A DNA stretch of 64,000 nt from the NCBI RefSeq assembly GCF_000316625.1, contig NC_019676.1, positions 2,512,501 through 2,576,500 on the forward strand. The letters run 5' to 3'. Below the pieces are notes generated by a model. The model had not been told where the DNA came from, searched no databases, and saw only the letters and a program-made list of their open reading frames with translations. This document shows positions 1 to 7,091 of the stretch, piece after piece. The position numbers were made by a program, and so were the translations under genes. The stretch is from Nostoc sp. PCC 7107 (GTDB lineage Bacteria > Cyanobacteriota > Cyanobacteriia > Cyanobacteriales > Nostocaceae). Every line of letters starts with the position of its first letter. Positions within the stretch are counted from its first letter, which is position 1.

Positions 1-1
1 A

Positions 2-1963
2 GCCTTAGAATACGAAGCGCTACAAGTGCGGGCGAGTTTGACTAAGTTAGAATCACAGGGAATTCCTTGGATTGCTCATTGGCAAGGCAACCATTATATA
101 GTAGTTTGGCAAGTCAAAGGCGATCGCATTTTAATTGCTGATCCGGCGATGGGACAAAAATGGCTGTCGCGTTCCGATTTTGCAGCTAGTTGGACAGGAT
201 ATGCTCTTTTATTAAACCCTACAGCAGATTTTCACGCCCTCAACAGCGAAAAGCTTTCTTTGAGTCATTACTGGCAGACATTACAGCCTTACCAACAACT
301 AATTCAACATATTATTCTCGTCTCCATAGTTATCCAAATATTTGGGTTAGCGACTCCCTTACTTACTCAGGCTATCCTCGACCAAATATTATTGCTGAAA
401 AATTTTTCCACATTGAATGCTTTTGCACTTGGCTTTTTGTGCTTGGGTGTGTGGCGCATTGTTTTAACAACACAGCGACAATATCTCCTCGACTATTTTG
501 CCAATCGCATCGATATTAATTTAATTGGTGGTTTCGTTAAACATATTTTGCAGCTACCATTGCAGTTTTTTACTTCCCGCCGCGTTGAAGATATTCTCAG
601 CCTTGTGCAAGAAAACCGCAAAATTCAACAATTCCTCACCCGTCGCGCCATCATCGGCATAGTAGATGCTTTGATGATCATTGTCTATCTAGGTGTGATG
701 GTTTATTTCCACCTGCGACTGACTTTGTTGGTGATGTGTGGAATTGTCCCTGTTGTACTTTTGACTTTGGTGGCAAATTCTTTCCTTAAACAAATATCGC
801 GGGAAATTTCGCAAACATCAGCCAGCCAAAATTCTGCCACAGCGGAAATTATAACTGGAATTGTCACAGTCAAAACCGCCGCCGCTGAACGTGCAGTGCA
901 GACATATTGGCAAGAGGGTTTGCTGAAAATGCTCAAAGTGCAGTTACGGGGACAGAAGTTAACCAATGTCTTACAAATGCTGCGGAATTTAATTAGTCAC
1001 GTTGCAACAACAGTTGTGTTGTGGTGTGGGTTGCAACTGGTGGTTACTGGGGATATGTCACTGGGTAAATTTGTCGCATTCAATATGCTAATTAGTAATG
1101 TGACAAATCCTGTGTTGGCCTTGGTGGGTTTATGGGATGAATTACCCGCAGTACTCATGGCGGCAGAGCAAGTTAATCATGTATTAGACTCTCAGCCAGA
1201 AGAAAATTTACAGGTAATGCCGACAATTCGCGGTGAAGTGCGGTTTGAGAATGTATTTTTCCGCTATCATCCTCATGATCAGCATCATGTTTTGCAAAAT
1301 GTCTCTTTTCGGGTGAGACCACGACAAACTATCGGGATTATTGGTCAGAGTGGTTGTGGTAAAAGTACTTTAGTCAATTTGTTGGCTGGTTTATATCGTC
1401 CCGAAAGTGGGAAAATTTTAATTGATGGAGTAGATATTGCAGCGGTATCTCCGTCATCGTTACGCAGTCAGATAGGATTTATCGCCCAGGATAATTTTCT
1501 GTTTTCGGGAACGATTTTAGAAAATATCACCCTTTACAATCAAGATTTTAACCATGAACAGGCGATCGCCGCCGCTAAATTAGCCGAAGCCCACAGTTTT
1601 ATCCGTGAACTGCCTTTAGGATATAATACCCCTGTGGGAGAGAGGGGTTTGCGGCTTTCTGGTGGTCAAAGACAAAAAATTGCGATCGCTCGTGCATTGA
1701 TTACCCACCCGAAAATTTTAATTTTAGACGAAGCCACAAGCGCTCTAGACCCTGAATCTGAGCGTTGTCTGTACCAAAAATTAGCTCGATTAAATCAATA
1801 TCACACCACTTTTATCATCTCCCATCGTCTTTCAAGTGTGCGCCATACCGACCACATCCTCGTGCTTGACCAAGGTATTTTGGTTGAACAAGGCACACAT
1901 AAAAAACTTATGGAAACAAAGGGTCTTTACTACTCTCTAGCTAAACTGCAATTACAACTGTAA
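2..1963 (+). CDS. hetC: HetC, C39-peptidase ABC exporter (5' truncated)
   Basis: The frame is open from base 2, so the N-terminus lies outside the window. The visible part starts inside a C39 peptidase domain: the catalytic His is in HWQGNHYIVV and the Asp in IADPAMG, while the catalytic Cys would be upstream. A six-helix ABC membrane domain follows, then the nucleotide-binding domain with Walker A GQSGCGKST, signature LSGGQRQ, Walker B ILILDEATSALD and H-loop ISHR. C39 exporters cleave double-glycine leaders and export the peptide across the inner membrane. The name HetC rests on gene order: in Anabaena PCC 7120 hetC lies directly upstream of hetP and is needed for heterocyst commitment. The gene ends in a strong hairpin at 2009-2041. 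The family call is firm; the hetC name is inferred from the hetP neighbour. The complete paralogue at 7092 shows what the missing N-terminus probably looks like. Confidence 0.85.
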   Translation, partial: ALEYEALQVRASLTKLESQGIPWIAHWQGNHYIVVWQVKGDRILIADPAMGQKWLSRSDFAASWTGYALLLNPTADFHALNSEKLSLSHYWQTLQPYQQLIQHIILVSIVIQIFGLATPLLTQAILDQILLLKNFSTLNAFALGFLCLGVWRIVLTTQRQYLLDYFANRIDINLIGGFVKHILQLPLQFFTSRRVEDILSLVQENRKIQQFLTRRAIIGIVDALMIIVYLGVMVYFHLRLTLLVMCGIVPVVLLTLVANSFLKQISREISQTSASQNSATAEIITGIVTVKTAAAERAVQTYWQEGLLKMLKVQLRGQKLTNVLQMLRNLISHVATTVVLWCGLQLVVTGDMSLGKFVAFNMLISNVTNPVLALVGLWDELPAVLMAAEQVNHVLDSQPEENLQVMPTIRGEVRFENVFFRYHPHDQHHVLQNVSFRVRPRQTIGIIGQSGCGKSTLVNLLAGLYRPESGKILIDGVDIAAVSPSSLRSQIGFIAQDNFLFSGTILENITLYNQDFNHEQAIAAAKLAEAHSFIRELPLGYNTPVGERGLRLSGGQRQKIAIARALITHPKILILDEATSALDPESERCLYQKLARLNQYHTTFIISHRLSSVRHTDHILVLDQGILVEQGTHKKLMETKGLYYSLAKLQLQL

Positions 1964-2008
1964 TTTTGCTCATCTTACTTTTCTACCTATACCCAAGTTA
2001 GTAGACTC

Positions 2009-2041
2009 AGAAACCCGACTTCTTTGAGAAGTCGGGTTTCT
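2009..2041 (+). terminator. Hairpin downstream of hetC
   Basis: Perfect 15-bp inverted repeat AGAAACCCGACTTCT / AGAAGTCGGGTTTCT with the loop TTG, 46 bp after the hetC stop. There is no long T tract, but position and strength fit a terminator. It belongs to a family with relatives at 18099, 39682 and 42101. Confidence 0.65.
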
Positions 2042-2205
2042 ATGTATTAACTGATATCCCATCCTCTGTAAAGGCAAAATAACAAGGAACAGAACCAGAA
2101 AAATCAGCTTATCTGAACTGGATTGATTTATCGTCTGTATGGATTATCCGTTATACCTCGTTACATCTAACATTAAAAATCGACACGATATTAAATTTGT
2201 ATTTA

Positions 2206-2235
2206 TCCGGATGAAATTTAGATTTTTTTTAAATA
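2206..2235 (+). promoter_or_regulatory. Candidate DIF+ (TCCGGA-type) promoter of hetP
   Basis: TCCGGA occurs at 2206-2211, followed after 17 bp by TTAAAT at 2229-2234 (or TAAATA at 2230-2235). TCCGGA in the -35 position is the motif described for promoters induced in differentiating cells of Anabaena PCC 7120. The site lies about 810 bp upstream of the hetP start, which fits the long hetP leader known in that species. A hexamer alone is weak evidence; location is the main support. Confidence 0.4.
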
Positions 2236-2381
2236 TTTTTAACAGCGCAAATTACATAAAATTACTTTGTTTTTATTAATGCTATTGAAATTACTAAATT
2301 TAGTGATTGTTTATTGGACAAGTTAATGGTAAATTTCTATATGAATTTACACCAAATAAAAGTTTCAAATGAACAATGAAT

Positions 2382-2398
2382 GAGGGGTCAAACCCCTC
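2382..2398. promoter_or_regulatory. HetR-binding palindrome upstream of hetP
   Basis: GAGGGGTCAAACCCCTC is a 17-bp palindrome with perfect 7-bp arms (GAGGGGT/ACCCCTC). It differs at one central base from the HetR target upstream of hetP in Anabaena PCC 7120, GAGGGGTCTAACCCCTC. It lies 622 bp before the hetP start, in the hetC-hetP intergenic region. HetR is the master regulator of heterocyst differentiation. Confidence 0.9.
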
Positions 2399-3020
2399 AG
2401 CAAACAGCGAATCCGTGACAATACCAAAAGTTGTAGAATTCAAATAGAGACATCAAGAAAATTCAGTAAATTCAACTGTTAAAGTTTTAATTGAGAAGAT
2501 GACATTTAGAAAAAAACGTAGTATAAATACTAAAGTAGCTATTGTTTCTTTTGCTCAATGACTTTGATGTTCTCAGTGAGAATAATAGCTTTTCTCCTAA
2601 CTTTTGCCATGAAAATTAAGGCAAAAGATTATACGATAAAATTATCAGGGCAGTTGATTAAACTAAGTATTTAGAACATGAACAGAGGATAAAACTGCAT
2701 CTACCACGAGCCAAACCAGATTTTTATAGTCATTGAAATGACATTATGAAAGGTTGAAAAGTAACTAATTACTGGATTAAATACCGTCAACTTTCTACTC
2801 AAAGGTCAAGCTCATGGACATCATCATCAGAACACATGCAGTTCTAAGCTCCATACCAGGAATGATACGGCTCTTACAGCAATATTTAGTCATTCCCCAC
2901 AGGTTTATCGCTAAAACTAAAAATAAATTTAGAGAGTAGTTGTGAAAGTTTGCAACTACAACAGCTATTAATTCAGCATTGACGACTTGTAACACCTAAT
3001 TTTCTAGTAAAATTAACACT

Positions 3021-3476
3021 ATGAATCACAACATGACTAGCATCAGTAACTTTAATAAAGGTATCAACCCTCAACAATTTGACCAAATTGTTGAGGCAAT
3101 TCTGGCAGGTAAGTATTCTTGGGCATGTGTGTTAATGCTACGTGTCGCTGGTTATAATCCATTGCATTACATTCCTTATCGCACTTATAACAGATTGCTC
3201 AAAGAAAATTCTTCAACAAGTAGAGTGCAGCAACAAGAGCGTGAGACCATAACAATTAAGTCATCATCTACGGATAAGTCTGTAGCGACTAGCTGTTTAG
3301 GTAAAATTAAAGACTTAAATTATCTTGAGGTAGTTGGTAAGCAAAAAGCAGAAATTCGTGGTGGGAATATGGAGCAATGCTTAACACAAGAAATTTCCGA
3401 ATATCAAACCCTGAAATATGAACCAAACAGCGACAACACTCAAGATTTTTCCTTAAATATTTGTGAAACTAATTAA
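3021..3476 (+). CDS. hetP: HetP-family heterocyst differentiation protein
   Basis: 151 residues. Residues about 18-62 carry the HetP core, including [16 protein letters not shown] and [20 protein letters not shown]; the rest is low-complexity and variable, as is usual in HetP. HetP acts downstream of HetR in committing cells to become heterocysts, in a network with several HetP homologues that modulate timing. Its place after hetC, the HetR palindrome and the long leader all match the hetP locus of Anabaena PCC 7120, which separates it from the other HetP-like paralogues. Start ATG at 3021. An imperfect long inverted repeat lies 48 bp after the stop. The biochemical activity of the family is not known to me. 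Confidence 0.9.
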   Translation: MNHNMTSISNFNKGINPQQFDQIVEAILAGKYSWACVLMLRVAGYNPLHYIPYRTYNRLLKENSSTSRVQQQERETITIKSSSTDKSVATSCLGKIKDLNYLEVVGKQKAEIRGGNMEQCLTQEISEYQTLKYEPNSDNTQDFSLNICETN

Positions 3477-3523
3477 ATTGTCTATTGCATTAATAGATAT
3501 TTCTACAGGATTGAACGAGTAGG

Positions 3524-3579
3524 GTGGGCATTTTCAGTAAAAGTCTCAATCTACCTAGAATATTTTAGTGAATGCCCAC
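3524..3579. other. Long imperfect inverted repeat after hetP
   Basis: GTGGGCATT at 3524-3532 pairs with AATGCCCAC at 3571-3579, and the pairing continues inward (CAGTAAAA against TTTTAGTG). There is no T tract. It could stabilise the 3' end of the hetP mRNA or be a mobile repeat remnant. Confidence 0.5.
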
Positions 3580-4402
3580 TTGAAAGATATGCAGGTATCT
3601 ATGTGTTTTCAAAAATCTAATATGAGTTCTGTAGCCTATCATGCGATCGCAACTCTCAGATATGATAGGTTATCAGTCACTCGTTAAACCAGATAAAATG
3701 CAATTCTAATTTTACACGCAGCTAATAGCTTGATGTTATTAATTATTCCAATTGATGTAAAAATATCACATTAACTATCTTGATGCCAATCGAATTATCT
3801 ACCTTTTAGGAAATCTCTCAAGGTGGTTTTTGTGCTTGTATCTCTGGCATTATCAGGTGTAGAGCTTAAAATTGAGAACTGCTATAAAGAGTCAAGGTAG
3901 AGAAAAAATTTAATTTCAAAATGTGCCAAAATGGCAAATTTGAACGATCAATATCCTTTAAATTATACATAGAGGTGATTAACCAACATACTCATCAACA
4001 ATGATAAAATCATTGAATATCTGACTATGAAATACATTTAACTGATTGTTTTTGCTGAAGCAGTCAGTATCCCAAAGAGTACATAACTCTTAAACCAAGA
4101 TAGACAATCTAACTGTTGCTATTGGTAGTTCTGTTTTCCAGGAAGCCTGAGTAAAAAAGTTAGAGAGGTGGATTCCCCCTATTTCAACTTTACATACCCT
4201 CTAGTTAGTTTCTCAATGGTGGGAGAAACTTGATAGAGTCTTCCATACTTCTGTAGTAAGGAAAATAGACAAACTAACAGTTAACGGTTTTTGTTGCTGA
4301 TAGAGCATATAGCTACTACGCTTTTGTTTTAATGCTCTTAATCCTCGTTCTACCAAACAGGATGATCTCTGCTGTAATAACATCGAATGGATACAGCAAC
4401 CG

Positions 4403-4440
4403 CTGGAAGCTAAAAACTTAAATAGCTTCCAGTTTTTTAT
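4403..4440 (+). terminator. Orphan intrinsic terminator, possible sRNA end
   Basis: Perfect 10-bp stem CTGGAAGCTA / TAGCTTCCAG with a 10-base loop, followed by TTTTTTATTT. It is a textbook Rho-independent terminator on the plus strand. The nearest upstream coding sequence (hetP) ends 926 bp earlier. A transcript ending here would be a small RNA from about 4200-4440 or a very long hetP 3' UTR. The interval 3477-4557 otherwise holds a CCTATCAT/ATGATAGG inverted repeat near 3636-3669 and no convincing gene. Confidence 0.75.
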
Positions 4441-4452
4441 TTATAAATAAAT

Positions 4453-4466
4453 GGGGAATGGGGAAT
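4453..4466. repeat. Heptamer STRR, GGGGAAT x2
   Basis: Two adjacent GGGGAAT heptamers followed by a degenerate third, between the orphan terminator and the next gene. Short tandemly repeated heptamers are characteristic of Nostoc-type genomes. Confidence 0.6.
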
Positions 4467-4557
4467 AGAATAATTTTTATTGCCTTTTGCGAAAAATAAC
4501 CCTTTTTCTTTACTTTAAGCTGGTTTATCTGTAAAAAACTAAAAAGTATCAATACCC

Positions 4558-5307
4558 ATGAGTGAGTTTGCCAAAGTTTTGATTGAATCGGAGGAAGTTG
4601 TTAAATTTCTCAAAAAAGACTTGAAGTTAAAGGAAGTATATCAAAAAATTTTAGCTCACAAAGTCATTTTGCAAACCGCTGAGATTAGAGGTATTACCAT
4701 CACCCAGGAAGAAATTGAAGCGGAAGCGGAAAATCAGCGCCGGGAAAGACATTTGGAAAGAGCCGCCGATACACTAGAATGGTTAGCAGATCAATTAATT
4801 ACACCCTCTGATTGGGAAATGGGAATTTGCGATCGCCTATTATCTCACAAACTATCACAAGTATTATTTGCCGATGAAGTAGAGAATTTTTTTACTCAGA
4901 ATCGCTCAGAATTTGATCAAGTTATTTTGTATCAAATCATCATTGACTCAGCAACTTTAGCACAAGAGTTATACTTTCAAATAGAAGATGGTGAAATCAG
5001 CTTTTATCATGCAGCTAGAATTTATGATATTGATATTCATCGTCGGCGTAAATGTGGATATGAAGGTATAGTTTATCGTTGTGCAATTCAACCAGATATA
5101 GCCACCGTTGTATTTAGATCATCACCGCAAAAGGTTACAGTACCTTACAAAACAGAGCAAGGTTATCATCTTTTTTTAGTTGAAGAATTTATCCCTGCTG
5201 AATTAACAAAAGAAAGATATCAAGAAATTATCCATAAAATGTTTCAGCATTGGTTAAGTACTGAAATACAGTGTTTGCTAAATTCAGAATTACTGAGTGA
5301 CTCATAG
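4558..5307 (+). CDS. PpiC/SurA-like peptidyl-prolyl isomerase family protein
   Basis: 249 residues with no signal peptide. The N-terminal half is helical (about 1-125) and resembles the chaperone domain of SurA/PrsA foldases. The C-terminal part (about 130-235) resembles a parvulin domain: segments like SATLAQELYFQIEDGEISFYHAA and VPYKTEQGYHLF parallel those in the better preserved paralogue at 12007. Such cytoplasmic PpiC-like proteins often accompany C39-peptidase exporters and HlyD adaptors in cyanobacterial secretion clusters, where a precursor-handling role is suspected. Compared with the 12007 copy, the parvulin part looks degenerate (DIDIHRRRKCGYEG where the partner has ENPEIRRAGGYQG), so isomerase activity is doubtful. 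ATG at 4558 gives the natural start; no strong ribosome-binding site is seen. Confidence 0.7.
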   Translation: MSEFAKVLIESEEVVKFLKKDLKLKEVYQKILAHKVILQTAEIRGITITQEEIEAEAENQRRERHLERAADTLEWLADQLITPSDWEMGICDRLLSHKLSQVLFADEVENFFTQNRSEFDQVILYQIIIDSATLAQELYFQIEDGEISFYHAARIYDIDIHRRRKCGYEGIVYRCAIQPDIATVVFRSSPQKVTVPYKTEQGYHLFLVEEFIPAELTKERYQEIIHKMFQHWLSTEIQCLLNSELLSDS

Positions 5308-6063
5308 AATACTTACAGAGAATTCTGAATTAAATAAATATTGAGTAGTGACGTGTCAAGGCTTTAACCTAACGCACCGCCATATCAAAAAGTGTGTTAG
5401 ATACTGAGATTAGATTTTTTTGAACGACTATCTCGAAATAAGCGCTTAACACACTATCAAGGAATTTTATTTTTCCTGAGTGATTAGATAAAATTTCTCT
5501 CTATTTATTTTAACACTGATTTATGTGTATTTTTCTGTTATGAAGATACATAGAATAAAGTCTGAAACGCATATTTATAATTAGATATTTTCATCCTATA
5601 GATAGATAATTATTGGGTAAATATATTAAAAAAACTAATTTTTGAATTTCTATTTTGTCCGCCAAAATTAATTATTTTATTTTTAAAAAACTTAATTATA
5701 AAAATATGGTAAAGATAATATATACTTTATGTGAAGTTCATCTTTTTTTTCATAAAATCTATTGACTATATTTAGAAAAATTCTTAAAAGAATAACAGTT
5801 ACGCTAACTTAACAAAGTGAGGAACTACCGCTTTTCAGTAAAACGTCTCTTCTAGATAACTTTCCTATACTCATCAGGTAATTTTGTGAAACTAATACCA
5901 GCGTTACACCAAACTATAGGAAAGTCTGCCCAATTATTCAGTGTTACTAGTTCATAGTTTATTGTTTTGAGGTGTTTACCAGAAACTGCTGTTCATTGAG
6001 GTAAACAACAGCTATGCTGGCTAAATATTTTGTCAGATTTACATACTACTACTGCTCAATTAT

Positions 6064-6092
6064 CTGCGCTCACGCTTTGGAGCGCAGTTTTT
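6064..6092 (+). terminator. Orphan intrinsic terminator, possible sRNA end
   Basis: Perfect stem CTGCGCT / AGCGCAG (6064-6070 / 6081-6087) followed by TTTTT on the plus strand. The nearest plus-strand coding sequence ends about 750 bp upstream. Possible RNA lies between about 5840 and 6092; it contains a tiny frame at 5886-5957 (23 codons, GTG start, AGGT upstream). The AT-rich stretch 5308-5840 has only a GTGTTAG...TTAACAC inverted repeat (about 5391-5454) and no gene that I can support. Confidence 0.65.
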
Positions 6093-6267
6093 AACACAAT
6101 TTTTCTCTTTGCGTAGAATAGTTGGTGCTAGAAATACTTGTAATTTTATGATTCTAGGACTAACTATTAACACCGAATTTTAGACTGCCAAAACAGATGG
6201 AATATGAAAATTCCCCCCGATTCTTTATAAAAATTAGGGGGTAAACATTCAGCGTCTGACAAATTTA

Positions 6268-6302
6268 TCAGACTCCAGAAATCAGAAGTCAGAATTCAAA
6301 AT
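6268..6302. repeat. Heptamer STRR, TCAGAAN x5
   Basis: Five consecutive 7-mers TCAGACT, CCAGAAA, TCAGAAG, TCAGAAT, TCAAAAT. It is the reverse complement of the ATTCTGA family seen at 37997 and 39406. Confidence 0.65.
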
Positions 6303-6396
6303 TAACAAGGGTTAACTAGTGAAATAATCTCTGCATTATTTAAGAATTCTGACTTGCTAATTAACACTTGACTGTCAACAATAACTGGTAGTAATT

Positions 6397-6996
6397 ATGT
6401 CAAACTATTCTAGCCAATATCAAGGTTTGGAAAATTACGATCCGCAAGATAGCAAATTTCTCACACCTTTTCAAAGAAAAGCTTTGTTGAAAAACTTGCA
6501 AAGCAATTTACAGCCAGAATATCTCCGGCGAATTGAAATTATGTTGCTGGCAGATATGGGTAAATCTCAAACTCAAATTTGTGAGATTGTTGGTTGTTCT
6601 CAAGAAATGGCGCGCTACTGGATTGGCATTGCAGAAGCGGGTTTTGCACATAAATGGAATGAGCGCCCAATAGGTAGACCAAAAATTGTCAATGCTCAAT
6701 ATATCGACAGATTGAAAGAATTGGTAAGTCACAGTCCGCGTGATTATGGCTATGCGTTTACTCACTGGACAGCCCAATGGTTAAGCAAACATTTAGCAAA
6801 TGAATTGGGTATTTCGATTAGCGATCGCCATGTTAATCGCTTACTCAAACAAATGGGACTTTCGACTAAACCTAAAAGTTCCAAACAAGAAGCAACAGAA
6901 GAGACAAAAGATAACAATATTACAATTGGTGACTTAAAAACTCACAGCGAACCGACTTTCCCTTGGTCGTTTAATTTAATGCAGACAAATCAATAG
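6397..6996 (+). CDS. Stand-alone IS630-type helix-turn-helix protein
   Basis: 199 residues. Residues about 40-85 form one helix-turn-helix (IEIMLLADMGKSQTQICEIV, then GCSQEMARYWI). Residues about 105-165 form a winged helix-turn-helix with GRPKIVNAQYIDRLKELV and ISDRHVNRLLKQMGLS, the bipartite DNA-binding arrangement found at the N-terminus of IS630-family transposases. The DDE catalytic domain is absent: the protein ends after a polar linker. No terminal inverted repeats or target duplication were seen. It is therefore either a domesticated transposase domain or a true regulator. It lies 95 bp before the exporter gene and reads the same way, so it could regulate that locus (inference). The last base of its stop codon starts a heptamer repeat. 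Confidence 0.7.
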   Translation: MSNYSSQYQGLENYDPQDSKFLTPFQRKALLKNLQSNLQPEYLRRIEIMLLADMGKSQTQICEIVGCSQEMARYWIGIAEAGFAHKWNERPIGRPKIVNAQYIDRLKELVSHSPRDYGYAFTHWTAQWLSKHLANELGISISDRHVNRLLKQMGLSTKPKSSKQEATEETKDNNITIGDLKTHSEPTFPWSFNLMQTNQ

Positions 6997-7016
6997 GAGG
7001 CAGAGGGCAGGAGGCA
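6996..7016. repeat. Heptamer STRR, GGAGGCA x3
   Basis: Three heptamers GGAGGCA, GAGGGCA, GGAGGCA immediately after the HTH gene. The same G-rich family occurs inside the downstream exporter gene at 7842. Confidence 0.65.
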
Positions 7017-7091
7017 GAAGTTTTAATAATCAATCGCTCCTAGCCCCGAATTTTTTTGATTATCGAATTCCCAATAGATGAAGGTGAAAAT

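Larger units (their letters stand above)
1964..3020. other. Long hetC-hetP intergenic leader
   Basis: AT-rich 1057-bp stretch holding the hetC hairpin, the TCCGGA motif and the HetR palindrome. The rest shows no convincing gene. One short open frame (2558-2674, 38 codons, hydrophobic N-terminal half) has no clear ribosome-binding site. No GTA-N8-TAC NtcA site was found by eye. Confidence 0.6.

Noticed and set aside
2795-2995. 66-codon minus-strand frame in the hetP leader.
   Set aside because: No ribosome-binding site and no family resemblance; it runs against the transcribed leader.
3477-6396. Search for double-glycine leader peptide genes near the C39 exporters.
   Set aside because: Short frames at 3589, 3930, 4360 and 5886 were read by eye; none shows a leader with GG or GA before a cleavage site, and most lack ribosome-binding sites.
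6397-6996. Intact IS630 insertion sequence.
   Set aside because: Only the DNA-binding part is present; no DDE domain, terminal inverted repeats or target duplication were found, so no mobile element is called.
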